Notes: generated from the letters alone by a model not told the origin. A DNA stretch of 64,000 bases from Lachnospiraceae bacterium (GCA_902363665.1 CABJAW010000011.1:62001-126000), one strand, 5' to 3'. Shown: positions 24,399 to 32,870, counted from the stretch's first letter. Program-made: numbers and translations.

Positions 24399-24765
24399 CC
24401 TTTTCAATACAGAAATTGATGAAATCATCCGGGCTTCTATGAAACTGGCTGACGAACCAGACCCGGAGTTGAACAACAAACTGAAAGCGACATTGTATCA
24501 AAAGGAAACGGCAATGCGAAAGCAACCCGCCACACGCGGTTTTTCTCTTTGGTATTTGCCGATGATTTTGAACTTAGTTACATTTATTATGCTGGCAGGT
24601 GTAGCACTAATAGTAATCAGCAACACTTATTTATCTTACTTTGCTGCTGGTATCTGTTTCTACATTGGACTGGCAGGCGTTTTGCTTACCATCGTTGGTG
24701 TTAAAAGGACAAATATGAAAGAGGATATAACAATCCGTGTTGAGAAAAGAGGTGCATTAGCGTGA
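24388..24765 (+). CDS. Membrane protein, probable anti-sigma factor
   Basis: A 125-residue protein. The first 55 residues are cytoplasmic and charged (EIDEIIRASMKLADEPDPEL), followed by two membrane segments (WYLPMILNLVTFIMLAGVAL and FAAGICFYIGLAGVLLTIVG). This layout and the overlap with the sigma gene match anti-sigma factors. No zinc motif (HxxxCxxC) is seen. The function is inferred from position only. Confidence 0.65.
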   Translation: MKNDLFNTEIDEIIRASMKLADEPDPELNNKLKATLYQKETAMRKQPATRGFSLWYLPMILNLVTFIMLAGVALIVISNTYLSYFAAGICFYIGLAGVLLTIVGVKRTNMKEDITIRVEKRGALA

Positions 24766-25655
24766 ATCATACAAAAAAGAACAAACTTCCGCTTTATATC
24801 GGCATTCCAGTTATTCTACTGTTAATTTTCCTGCGGTTTGGACTATATTTTCTGAAAAGCGATGGCTTTAGCGGCCTTTCCATGCTGCTTCCCATTCTGC
24901 TTCTTTGCTTTATTCTTTTCGCCCTATGTACTTGTGGCTTCTTTGCAGCATGGGTATATCAGGATTGTAAAAAGCGGGGCGACGACCCGGTATTGTGGGC
25001 GATTGTAGTTTTTATCGCAACTCCTTTTATTGGCTTGCTGATTTATTTTCTGCGCCGTTCAGAGATAAAAGCAACGTGTCCTGCCTGCGGGCATCGAATT
25101 TCATTGAAAGCAAAATATTGTGAAGAATGCGGAACGCATATTGAAAACAAGGAGAATAATGGCGTTATGGTTAAACAGGAAACCCACCACTTAAAATTTA
25201 TTGTTGCCGGTATTATCAGTATGGTGCTTATGTTGGTCTGCCTGACAGGGTTTATTGTCAGTGCTGCTACCGGAAATGGTGTAAATACGGATGTTACATC
25301 GAACGACCGAGTTTGGAATTTGGGAACAATCAGCATGAATTATGACACTTATCTGAATGGTGTTTGGAAGTTGGATTTTAGAAGTGCCAGTGATGGATTT
25401 GTGAAAGAACAAAACATGATGGTAGATGACGCAGAAACTCAAATGCTTCACGCTGATATTTCTTGCGAAACGGTGCCTGATGGAGCATCACTTACTTTGT
25501 GGCTGGTGCAGGGTGATGTATCAAAATCCTTTGATGTCACAAATCTTTCCGACCCCTTAGAGTATTCTTTGAGTGAATTTGAAAACGGGAAAATCCATGT
25601 AAGATTGCAGATCAATGGTGTGGAAGATACCATTTCAGAAATCTATGTGAAATAA
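24762..25655 (+). CDS. Membrane protein with zinc ribbon, part of the sigma cassette
   Basis: A 297-residue protein that starts four bases inside the preceding gene (GTGA/ATG-type overlap region). Three membrane segments (about residues 10-28, 38-62, 74-92) have a PLD-nuclease N-terminal-like character (WVYQDCKKRGDDPVLWAIV). They are followed by a zinc ribbon (CPACGHRIS ... CEECG, about 107-127), another membrane segment (about 145-168) and an extracytoplasmic beta-rich domain. It may sense an envelope signal for the sigma factor. A homologous system is not known to me. Confidence 0.7.
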   Translation: MNHTKKNKLPLYIGIPVILLLIFLRFGLYFLKSDGFSGLSMLLPILLLCFILFALCTCGFFAAWVYQDCKKRGDDPVLWAIVVFIATPFIGLLIYFLRRSEIKATCPACGHRISLKAKYCEECGTHIENKENNGVMVKQETHHLKFIVAGIISMVLMLVCLTGFIVSAATGNGVNTDVTSNDRVWNLGTISMNYDTYLNGVWKLDFRSASDGFVKEQNMMVDDAETQMLHADISCETVPDGASLTLWLVQGDVSKSFDVTNLSDPLEYSLSEFENGKIHVRLQINGVEDTISEIYVK

Positions 25656-25700
25656 TAAGTTTGACCGATAAGCTGAAAAACTGAATAAAGAAAGCCAAAG

Positions 25701-25740
25701 CTGCCGTTGCAGGAACACCCATTCCCACAACGGCAGTTTT
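25701..25740. terminator. Bidirectional terminator between convergent genes
   Basis: CTGCCGTTG (25701-25709) and CAACGGCAG (25728-25736) form a perfect 9-bp stem with a T run on the plus side and A-rich sequence on the other. It lies between the sigma cassette and the convergent XRE gene. Confidence 0.82.
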
Positions 25741-26552
25741 CATTTTCTCTTGCGCCGGAAGTTGAAGGGGCTGTTTTTAATGTTCGGCGCTTTTGACAAT
25801 ATCTTTTTCAATATCTTCTGTTCATCCGGCGGCAGCTTGTAGAAATCAACGCCGAGCATATTGAAAATGACCGCCCACACCTTTCCGAGATAATCCCCGG
25901 AGGATTGAATGGCTTTCCGAATATCCATCGCCACTTTCTTTGCGGCAGAGTAATCCGGCGTACTGTCAATGTCATGCTCATGGGCTTTCCGTATGTCGTG
26001 GAGAATGGCGTCCCATGTTTTGTGCGTCACATGACAGAAGAAATCTTCTTCCTTTACCTCTGCGGCAAGGATAGTCTTTGAATAGAAATCATCTTCCGCC
26101 TGCTTGTATTTCTGGATGATGGTCTGCCGCTGTTCTTCCAAAGACTCATAAAGGGTGCGAAAGGTGGAGGTTGCATGGCCGTCTATGTATATCTCCGTGT
26201 CGGTCATAAGCTGCTCAAATTTATCATTGGTAGCAATCTCACACAGGAGCCGGTTATTGATACGGCCACTCTTTAGCAGCGCCACCATTTCATCATTCAG
26301 GTGCAGTTCCATCAGGGGCGTGTTTATCTGCTCCCGGTTTTCTGTCCGGCAGAACAGGTAATCAAGAGATACCTCATAGAAGTCGGCCAGCGTGATAAGA
26401 TTGCCGTGGTTGATTTCCTTATTGTCGTTGGCTTCATAGCTGGCGAGGGCTGACTTTGAAATGCCGGTTTGCTGCGCCAGTTCTTCCAGATTTAAGCCCT
26501 TATCTTTGCGTAACTCCCAAAGGCGTTCCTGTATGGTAGTTGCCCTCAGCAT
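25740..26552 (-). CDS. XRE-family regulator with long C-terminal domain
   Basis: A 270-residue protein with an N-terminal helix-turn-helix (residues about 8-65: LWELRKDKGLNLEELAQQTG, then SKSALASYEAND) and a mostly helical C-terminal region of unknown family. It is the only minus-strand gene of element B. It diverges from the replication/mobilization operon across a 533-bp control region, so it is the natural candidate for its repressor. The ATG at 26552 lies just after AAAGGAGTG on the minus strand. Confidence 0.85.
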   Translation of the reverse strand: MLRATTIQERLWELRKDKGLNLEELAQQTGISKSALASYEANDNKEINHGNLITLADFYEVSLDYLFCRTENREQINTPLMELHLNDEMVALLKSGRINNRLLCEIATNDKFEQLMTDTEIYIDGHATSTFRTLYESLEEQRQTIIQKYKQAEDDFYSKTILAAEVKEEDFFCHVTHKTWDAILHDIRKAHEHDIDSTPDYSAAKKVAMDIRKAIQSSGDYLGKVWAVIFNMLGVDFYKLPPDEQKILKKILSKAPNIKNSPFNFRRKRK

Positions 26553-26598
26553 AGGGCGCTCACTCCTTTCCGGCGGCTGTTTTCCTGCCGCTAACTGG

Positions 26599-26607
26599 AT
26601 TATACCA
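26599..26607 (-). promoter_or_regulatory. Extended -10 promoter of the minus-strand XRE gene
   Basis: Read on the minus strand, TGGTATAAT (complement of 26599-26607) is an extended -10 about 47 bp upstream of the start codon. The possible -35 (TTCCAC) is weak. Confidence 0.6.
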
Positions 26608-26684
26608 TACTTTCCATAATCGTGGAATTTTCCGTTTTTCGCCCCGAAATCCTACTTTGTGGATATACGGCACAGGGAACAAAA

Positions 26685-26948
26685 ATGGTCTATGATACAG
26701 GTAGTTCATCGATGGATTATTCCAATCGAATGACCGGCCTGTATGGGATATGCTCCCCGGCGATGTAGCGCAACGACTTGCGGAAGGGAAATGGAGGAAC
26801 CCTGACCGCAACGAGCGTACCAAAGGGAGCGAAACGCCGTTGTGAGAGCCAGGGGCAGGAACGACATCAGGGAGAACCGGCGAAAATGAACACCGAATTG
26901 ATACTGAAACACAACAATCCGATAGGGCATAGTCTACCCTATCCGTAA
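26685..26948 (+). pseudogene. Reading frame with an internal TAG in the control region
   Basis: ATG 26685 with AGGGAA upstream opens a frame of 27 codons (MVYDTGSSSMDYSNRMTGLY, then GICSPAM) that meets TAG at 26766-26768. The same frame then stays open for 59 more codons to TAA 26946-26948. Either the first 27 codons are a complete leader peptide, or an 87-codon gene has been broken by a nonsense change (CAG to TAG would be one step). Other frames here are also open, so chance is possible. The product is basic and resembles nothing I can name. Confidence 0.35.
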
Positions 26949-27073
26949 TACTACGGGGGATTTCCGGGCGGTTCTATGGCCGCTTTTTCCCTGAAAATCG
27001 CCCCGAAACATGACACTAAAATCTGCTATCCGTCTATTGCGGCTGTTACGGCTGAAATGGGCGGATTTTTGTT
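26949..27073 (+). promoter_or_regulatory. Upstream region of the replication/mobilization operon of element B
   Basis: This stretch lies between the broken frame and the small basic protein. It contains a hairpin CCGTA/TACGG (about 26943-26956) and a GC stem with a T run (GCGG/CCGC about 26970-26986, then TTTTT) that could terminate a short leader transcript. No clear sigma-A promoter was seen. Confidence 0.35.
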
Positions 27074-27085
27074 TAAGGAGGCACC

Positions 27086-27277
27086 ATGCCGAGAATGCCG
27101 AAAAAGAGGAAGCTGGAACTGTCCTTCTTCCTCAATGAACGGGGGCGGGTAACGTACAACGCCCTTTGCCGGAAATGCCAGCGCACTTGTAAGCAGAGTT
27201 TCCGGGCGGTCATTGTGGACTGCCCCCATTATCTTTCCAAACGCTCAAAACGAAAAATAAAGGAGGACACCGATTGA
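27086..27277 (+). CDS. Small basic Cys-containing protein
   Basis: A 63-residue protein with ATG 27086 after AAGGAGG. It is strongly basic, starting MPRMPKKRKLELSFFLNERG, with a metal-site-like cluster (CRKCQRTC followed by DCPHY). It may bind DNA or zinc. It is the first gene of the operon that continues with the RepA-like protein, with no gap between its stop and the next ATG. The family is not recognised with certainty. Confidence 0.65.
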   Translation: MPRMPKKRKLELSFFLNERGRVTYNALCRKCQRTCKQSFRAVIVDCPHYLSKRSKRKIKEDTD

Positions 27278-27616
27278 ATGGAAGTTGAATTTATGACCGC
27301 AGACACCACCCTGCCGCCCTGTATGCCGCTGCCGAGAGCCATGCTGCGGCTCCCGATCAGCAGCACCGCCAAGGTCATGTACGCCCGGATGTTGGATATT
27401 GTTTTCCTGTCCGGCATAGAGGACGCCAACGGGATTTTATTTATCCATTTCCCCATCGTGGAACTGGCGGCGGCACTTGCCCGCAGCACCATGACCGTGA
27501 AGCGTTCCCTGAATGAATTGGAGGACGCCGGACTGATACTGCGAGTGCGTCAGGGCTTCGGGGAACCCAACAAGATATATGTACTCATTCCCAAGAAGGA
27601 GGACAGCCGCCTATGA
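27278..27616 (+). CDS. Short RepA_N-like winged-helix protein
   Basis: A 112-residue protein that looks like the first domain of a replication initiator only: PLPRAMLRLPISSTAKVMYARMLD, then a helix-turn-helix (AALARSTMTVKRSLNELEDA) and a wing ending EPNKIYVLIP. This resembles the wing of the backbone RepA (KPNVIYVKNF). It starts right after the stop of the previous gene and overlaps the next by four bases. It probably acts as an initiator or regulator for element B replication. Confidence 0.75.
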   Translation: MEVEFMTADTTLPPCMPLPRAMLRLPISSTAKVMYARMLDIVFLSGIEDANGILFIHFPIVELAAALARSTMTVKRSLNELEDAGLILRVRQGFGEPNKIYVLIPKKEDSRL

Positions 27617-27912
27617 ATGAAAAGCTGGAAAAACTCAATCAGGAGATAGAGAAAACGGAAAAGAAGCTGCGGAGGGCGCAGCATGAAGAAAAGATATTGG
27701 AACACCAGATAAAGACGTTGACACGGAAGGAACGGACACACCGGCTTTGCACCAGAGCCGCCATGCTGGAAAGCTACCTTCCCCACCCGGAAGCCATCAC
27801 GGATGAACAGGTCAGTCTGTTTTTGAAGCTGCTGTTCCGTCAGGACAGCACCCGGCAGCTTATGGAAAAAGTATTTGCCGGAAACGGCACAGAGAAGGAG
27901 GGCGCAGAATGA
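27613..27912 (+). CDS. DUF3847-like mobilization accessory protein
   Basis: A 99-residue protein with an N-terminal coiled coil (KLEKLNQEIEKTEKKLRRAQ) and the RKERTHRLCTRAAMLESYLP motif shared with the element A protein at 17826. It overlaps both neighbours by four bases (ATGA). It probably assists the MobA relaxase; this is inferred from its family position. Confidence 0.78.
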   Translation: MNEKLEKLNQEIEKTEKKLRRAQHEEKILEHQIKTLTRKERTHRLCTRAAMLESYLPHPEAITDEQVSLFLKLLFRQDSTRQLMEKVFAGNGTEKEGAE

Positions 27913-28229
27913 AGATGAATTTTTCAAAAGACGAGTTGGCTATGGTCTATCAGTACGCCGCCGGTACGAAGGAAGAAACCCTTGCGGGGCTGAAAGAAAT
28001 CGTGCCGGTTATCCGTGACCGGCAGACGAGGGAGATTGTGGAGAGTACCATCCGAAAGCTGGACGCCATCCCGGAGCCGGAGTGCCGCCGCTTTATCGCT
28101 GACACAAAGCAGCGTTTTATCCAGAAGCGGGACAATTCCATCCGGCGCAGGCTTGCCGAAGCCAAGGCACAGGCGAGGACGGAAAAACCACATCCCAAGA
28201 GAAAAGAGCCAGACCAGGAACGGTCATAA
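27909..28229 (+). CDS. Transposon-transfer assisting protein (TTRAP)-like
   Basis: A 106-residue protein. The core (FSKDELAMVYQYAAGTKEET, then ESTIRKLDAIPEPECRRF) resembles the TTRAP family of clostridial elements, usually about 65-85 residues; here it has a basic C-terminal extension (about residues 75-106). The role is unknown beyond association with transfer. It overlaps the DUF3847 gene by four bases and is followed by the candidate oriT. Confidence 0.65.
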   Translation: MKMNFSKDELAMVYQYAAGTKEETLAGLKEIVPVIRDRQTREIVESTIRKLDAIPEPECRRFIADTKQRFIQKRDNSIRRRLAEAKAQARTEKPHPKRKEPDQERS

Positions 28230-28259
28230 TCGCTTCCAGAGCCGCAGCCCGTGGGCTGC

Positions 28260-28307
28260 CCCTCTGAAAGAGGGCGCAACTATACACCGGTCGAGCCGGT
28301 GCGTTGC
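28260..28307 (-). other. oriT: Candidate oriT of element B (MOBQ-like nick region)
   Basis: On the minus strand, GTTGCGCCCT (complement of 28271-28280) resembles the MobA nick consensus and follows an inverted repeat CACCGG/CCGGTG (28285-28290, 28296-28301). The outer stem GCAAC/GTTGC (28276-28280, 28303-28307) and the flanking hairpin CCCTCT-gaa-AGAGGG (28260-28274) occupy the same places as in element A, with different but complementary bases. The MobA gene of element B begins 0.9 kb downstream. The 352-bp gap around it (28230-28581) has no other gene. Confidence 0.65.
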
Positions 28308-28581
28308 GTCCTGCCGGAAGCCCCTTGCAGGGAGCAGATGATTTCCGCAGATTTTTAATCTGTTCCAATCATCACAGGGGAAGCTACACTTCCCCTGCGC
28401 TGGCTGCCGCCAGCTACCCCTTTGTGGACTTGCTGACCGGAAACACCTTGCGCTGCAAGCTGTTCCCGGCCAACAAGTTTATCCAAAGCCAATCACAATT
28501 ACATTTTCAAGATTATTTTCAAACCGTCTCATTGCATGGAATAGTCTGCTCCACTATAATTACGATAGGAGGTGTTGAGAG

Positions 28582-29061
28582 ATGGCGAATGAGGATAAAA
28601 AAGATTTTAATGCCATGTTGCACGATAGCAAGGATATGCCTAAATTTCAGACCATTACCGACCAGAAAAGCATTGAGAAATATGGCGGAAGCAGAATGTA
28701 CTTTGCCCCACCAATCGACTATGATAAGGTGATGAAACTAATTCCTTATGGCAAAGTAATCACTGTCGGAAAAATCCGTGAATATTTTGCTGAACTGAAT
28801 GGAGCGGATTTCACAGAGCCTATCACAGTAGGAATTTTTGTATCTATTGCAGCATGGGCGAGTTACCAGCGTTCCGAAGATGAAACCCCGTATTGGCGAA
28901 CCTTAAAGGCAAACGGAGAATTGAACGCAAAATATCCCGGCGGTATAGAAGCACAAAAGGAAAGGCTGGAAGCAGAAGGCCACACAATTATCCAGAAAGG
29001 ACGTACTAATATAAAGTATTTCGTAAAGGACTATGAAAGCGTTCTTTTTGATTTGAGATAG
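28582..29061 (+). CDS. Alkyltransferase-like (MGMT-family) protein without the acceptor cysteine
   Basis: A 159-residue protein. The segment KLIPYGKVITVGKIREYF matches the DNA-binding part of O6-methylguanine methyltransferases, and PYWRTLKANGELNAKYPGG matches the region that follows the wing in alkyltransferase-like (ATL) proteins. The PCHR active-site motif is absent, so methyl transfer is not expected. ATL proteins bind alkylated guanine and flag it for nucleotide excision repair. ATG 28582 follows AGGAGG. It lies between oriT and mobA and is likely cargo or helps repair transferred DNA. Confidence 0.72.
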   Translation: MANEDKKDFNAMLHDSKDMPKFQTITDQKSIEKYGGSRMYFAPPIDYDKVMKLIPYGKVITVGKIREYFAELNGADFTEPITVGIFVSIAAWASYQRSEDETPYWRTLKANGELNAKYPGGIEAQKERLEAEGHTIIQKGRTNIKYFVKDYESVLFDLR

Positions 29062-29152
29062 GAATTTTGAGTTGCAAAATATCCCATCATCGGGCCACCC
29101 TGACCCGAACTTTCAAAACTGAATACCAGCCGCCCATCGGCGGCACCACCGA

Positions 29153-29185
29153 GCAGGAAATCATGGAACGGTTTCCTGCTTTTTC
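29153..29185 (+). terminator. Terminator between the ATL gene and mobA
   Basis: GCAGGAAA (29153-29160) pairs with TTTCCTGC (29172-29179), with an 11-nt loop and TTTTT after it. Confidence 0.78.
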
Positions 29186-29224
29186 TTTGCCCGGACGCCG
29201 GGAGAAAGGAGGTCACAATCCGTC

Positions 29225-30817
29225 ATGCCACCATGCCCGCACTTTGACCTGAAAATCGTCCAGCGCAGCAAGCGCCAGTCTGCTGTCGCTGCCGCCGCCT
29301 ACCAGAGCGGGGAACGGCTGTTTTCCGAATACGACCAGAAGCAGAAATACTATTCCCATAAAAGCGAAGTCGTCCACACCGAAATCATGCTGCCGCCCCA
29401 TGCCCCGCCGGAGTACGCAGACCGCAATACCTTGTGGAACGCCGCCGAAGCCATCGAGAAACAATGGAACTCCCAGCTTGCCCGGAGACTGGTGCTTGCC
29501 ATACCGAGGGATATTCCCCCGGCGCAGCAAGCCGACCTTATCCGGGACTACTGCCGGGAGTTTTTCGTTTCCAAAGGCATGATTGCCGACTTTGCCATCC
29601 ATGACAAGGGGGACGGCAATCCCCACGCCCATATCCTCTTTACCATGCGGGGGATGGACGAACAGGGCAGGTGGCTCCCCAAGAGCCGGAAGGTGTACGA
29701 CCTTGACGAGAACGGCGAGCGTATCCGGCTCCCGTCCGGGAACTGGAAAAGCCACAAAGAGGATACCGTGGACTGGAACGACCAGAAGTACGGGGAGATA
29801 TGGCGGCAGGCGTGGCAGGACACGGCGAACCGCTATCTGGAGGCCATCGGCAGCCCGGAACGGCTGAACCTGAAATCCTATGAGCGTCAGGGAATAGATA
29901 AAATCCCCACCGTCCACATGGGGCCAGCGGTCAGCTATCTGGAACGGAAAGGCATACAGACCAACATCGGCAACCTGAACCGGGACATCAAAGCCGCCAA
30001 TTCCCTCATGCAGTCTATCCGGCAGATGGTACGCAGCTTAAAGGGCTGGCTGTCCGGCCTGAAAGAGAAAAAGGCGGCACTGCTGGAAGCGCTGGAACAG
30101 GCCAAGGAGCCGACCATCCCCGAACTGCTTTCCCGGTATCTGGATATGCGGAGCGAGGAACGCACCGGCTGGACTTCCAAGGGGAAGCTGAAAGGAACTG
30201 TCGGCGATTTTAACAAGGTCATGGAAGCCCTTGACTTCCTGCGGCAGAAAGAGATCTCCACCGTGGAGAGCCTTGACGCCTATCTGGATAAGGTCAGCGG
30301 GGAGATACTTTCCGCCAAGACCGACATCCGAAAATCGGAACGCCGGATAAAGGCCATCGATACCACCCTTTCCCATATCGCCAACCACGGAGCCTACAAA
30401 GAGGTTTACAAAAAGTACGCTTCCATCGGCTGGAAAACCCGGAAGGAGAAATTTGCCGCCGAACACCGGGAAGAACTGGACGCCTACCTTGCCGCCAAGC
30501 GTTTTTTTAAAGCCCATCAGGAGGAACTGCCCTTTGATACAAAAGAATTAAAGAAGGAACGGGAGCAGCTTTCCGGGGAACTGTCCGAAAAGAATGAGGG
30601 ATTGCAGGCGGTTCAGGAGGATATGAAGTTGCTGCGGGATGTGCGGAACTGGATAAACCATGTGCTGCCGCCCGACCAGCGCCGGGTTGTGCCGGAGCCG
30701 GGAAAGAAGCCGTCCATCAACGAACAATTAAGCTGGAAGATTGAGGGCGTAAAACAGCGGGAAGAACAGAAACGCCAGCAGCCCCACCGCCAGCAAAAAC
30801 AGGATATGGAACTTTAA
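29225..30817 (+). CDS. mobA: MobA/MobL relaxase of element B
   Basis: A 530-residue MOBQ relaxase. It has the early AVAAAAYQSGERL motif, the histidine motif GNPHAHILFTMRG, and a C-terminal half rich in coiled coil. Its domain layout parallels the element A relaxase, but the sequence is clearly different, so the two guests are separate lineages. The start at ATG 29225 is preceded by AAAGGAGG about 12 bases upstream. It should act on the oriT at 28260-28307. A 9-bp direct repeat (AGGCGCTTT/G) follows the gene at about 30825-30860. Confidence 0.92.
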   Translation: MPPCPHFDLKIVQRSKRQSAVAAAAYQSGERLFSEYDQKQKYYSHKSEVVHTEIMLPPHAPPEYADRNTLWNAAEAIEKQWNSQLARRLVLAIPRDIPPAQQADLIRDYCREFFVSKGMIADFAIHDKGDGNPHAHILFTMRGMDEQGRWLPKSRKVYDLDENGERIRLPSGNWKSHKEDTVDWNDQKYGEIWRQAWQDTANRYLEAIGSPERLNLKSYERQGIDKIPTVHMGPAVSYLERKGIQTNIGNLNRDIKAANSLMQSIRQMVRSLKGWLSGLKEKKAALLEALEQAKEPTIPELLSRYLDMRSEERTGWTSKGKLKGTVGDFNKVMEALDFLRQKEISTVESLDAYLDKVSGEILSAKTDIRKSERRIKAIDTTLSHIANHGAYKEVYKKYASIGWKTRKEKFAAEHREELDAYLAAKRFFKAHQEELPFDTKELKKEREQLSGELSEKNEGLQAVQEDMKLLRDVRNWINHVLPPDQRRVVPEPGKKPSINEQLSWKIEGVKQREEQKRQQPHRQQKQDMEL

Positions 30818-30887
30818 CCCATCAGGCGCTTGCCATTTTCCCCGTGAGAATGACAGGCGCTTTTCTTGTATCAGGAGGATTTGCCTA

Positions 30888-31538
30888 TTGAACGTATTTG
30901 AAGCCGTGAAGCAGTCTGTTACCACCCGGCAGGCCGCCGAGCATTACGGCGTCCGGGTGGGAAGAACCGGGATGTGCGTCTGCCCTTTCCATGACGATAA
31001 AAACCCCAGCATGAAGGTTGACCGGCGCTTCCATTGTTTCGGCTGTCAGGCAGACGGGGATGTGATTGACTTTGTTTCCCGTCTGGAAAACGTCAGCCCC
31101 AAGGAAGCCGCCCTCATGCTGGCACAGGACTTTTCCATCCCCTATGAGGACAGGGAGCCGCCAAGCAGGAACCGCCGCCCGAAGCCAAGACAAAGGCAGG
31201 AAAGCCCGGAGCAGCAATTCCGGCGCATGGAGAGATACTGTTTCCGGGTACTGTCCGACTATCACAATCTGCTGCGCCGCTGGAAGCGGGACTATGCCCC
31301 AAAGACACCGGACGAGGAATGGCACCCGCTTTTCGTGGAAGCCTTGCAGAAGCAATCCCATGTGGAATATCTGCTGGATGTGCTGCTGTTCTCCGATATG
31401 GGGGAACGGGCTGCCCTGATTGCCAGCTACGGAAAGGAAGTGAGGAACCTTGAGCGGAGAATGGCAGACCTTGCCGCCCGAACTGCGGCAGGCCGTGACG
31501 GACACCATCGAAGCCGCACCCCCGCCCCGGAGCGTTGA
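30888..31538 (+). CDS. CHC2 zinc-finger primase fragment-type protein
   Basis: A 216-residue protein. The N-terminus is a DnaG-like CHC2 zinc finger with ligands Cys32, His35, Cys50 and Cys53 (CPFHDDKNPS ... FHCFGCQADGD). The Toprim catalytic domain is absent. The start is TTG 30888 after CAGGAGG. Its end overlaps the VapE-like gene by 89 bases in another frame. Together the two products resemble the split primase/helicase pairs of phage satellites and integrative elements. Confidence 0.85.
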   Translation: MNVFEAVKQSVTTRQAAEHYGVRVGRTGMCVCPFHDDKNPSMKVDRRFHCFGCQADGDVIDFVSRLENVSPKEAALMLAQDFSIPYEDREPPSRNRRPKPRQRQESPEQQFRRMERYCFRVLSDYHNLLRRWKRDYAPKTPDEEWHPLFVEALQKQSHVEYLLDVLLFSDMGERAALIASYGKEVRNLERRMADLAARTAAGRDGHHRSRTPAPER

Positions 31539-32850
31539 GGAAGTCAAAGCCATGCTGGAAAGCACCGAGAAAGGCGGCGTGCGGAACAGTATCCAAAACT
31601 GCCTGACGGTATTCCAGTATGACCCCATTCTTTCCGGGGCGGTTGCGAAAAATCTCCTGACCGAGCGCATTGACCTTCTAAAGCCCATCGGCAGGAAACG
31701 CAGAACCGGCAGCAAGGCCATGACCGACACGGACATGAAATATATCCGGCTGTATCTGGAAAAGACCTACGGCCTGACCAGCGAGAAAAAGATAGCGGAC
31801 GCCGCCGACCTTGCGGCAGACGCCAACAGCTACCACCCCATCCGGGACTACCTGAACGGCCTTGTCTGGGACGGGAAAGAGCGTATCCGCTACTGCCTGC
31901 GGCACTTTCTGGGAGCCGACACGGACAACTACACCTTCCAATCGCTGCGGCTGTTCCTGCTGGGAGCCATCCACCGGGCTTTCTGCCCCGGCTGTAAATT
32001 TGAGGTCATGCTCTGTCTGGTTGGCGGCCAGGGAGCCGGGAAATCCACCTTCTTCCGGCTGCTGGCCGTAAAAGACGAGTGGTTTTCCGATGATTTGCGG
32101 AAGCTGGACGATGATAACGTGTACCGTAAGCTACAAGGCCACTGGATTATTGAAATGTCGGAGATGATTGCCACCGCCAACGCCAAGAGCATTGAGGAAA
32201 TCAAGTCTTTCCTCAGCCGCCAGAAGGAGGTCTATAAAATCCCCTACGAAACCCACCCGGAGGACAGGCTGCGGCAGTGCGTGTTCGGCGGGACTTCCAA
32301 TGCGCTGGACTTCCTGCCCCTTGACCGTTCCGGGAACCGGCGCTTCCTGCCGGTCATGGTCTACCCTGAACGGGCCGAGGTACACATTTTGGACGATGAA
32401 GCCGCTTCCAGAGCCTATATCGAACAGGTATGGGCGGAAGCCATGACAACCTACAAAAGCGGCGATTTTAAGCTGTCTTTTACCCCCGAAATGATACAGT
32501 ACCTCAAAGAACACCAGCGGGATTTCATGCCGGAGGACACCAAGGCCGGGATGATACAGGCATACCTTGACCGCTACACCGGCAGCGCCGTATGCTCCAA
32601 GCAGCTTTTCAAAGAAGCCCTGAACCACCCCTTTGACGAGCCGAAGCAATGGGAAATCCGGGAAGTCAACGACATCATGAACCACTGTATCACGGAATGG
32701 AAGTATTTCTCCAATCCCCGGATATTTGAAGGATACGGCAGGCAAAAGGGCTGGGAACGGGAAGCCCCGGCAACGGGCGCTGACAACGGGCGTGAAAAAA
32801 CGCCGGACGGATTTGTGGAGGTCACGGAGCAGATGGAACTTCCCTTCTGA
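31450..32850 (+). CDS. VapE-family (virulence-associated E) ATPase/helicase
   Basis: A 466-residue protein with Walker A GGQGAGKST (192-200) and Walker B-like GHWIIEMSEM. The family motifs SFLSRQKEVYKIPYE and FGGTSNALDFLPLDRSGNRR (arginine finger region) are also present. VapE proteins are superfamily 3-like helicases of mobile elements. The start is TTG 31450 with AAGGAAG upstream, inside the primase gene; the true start is uncertain by a few codons. With the CHC2 protein and the repeats just downstream it forms a replication module. Confidence 0.88.
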   Translation: MSGEWQTLPPELRQAVTDTIEAAPPPRSVEEVKAMLESTEKGGVRNSIQNCLTVFQYDPILSGAVAKNLLTERIDLLKPIGRKRRTGSKAMTDTDMKYIRLYLEKTYGLTSEKKIADAADLAADANSYHPIRDYLNGLVWDGKERIRYCLRHFLGADTDNYTFQSLRLFLLGAIHRAFCPGCKFEVMLCLVGGQGAGKSTFFRLLAVKDEWFSDDLRKLDDDNVYRKLQGHWIIEMSEMIATANAKSIEEIKSFLSRQKEVYKIPYETHPEDRLRQCVFGGTSNALDFLPLDRSGNRRFLPVMVYPERAEVHILDDEAASRAYIEQVWAEAMTTYKSGDFKLSFTPEMIQYLKEHQRDFMPEDTKAGMIQAYLDRYTGSAVCSKQLFKEALNHPFDEPKQWEIREVNDIMNHCITEWKYFSNPRIFEGYGRQKGWEREAPATGADNGREKTPDGFVEVTEQMELPF

Positions 32851-32870
32851 AAAATCCGGGAAAACCACAG

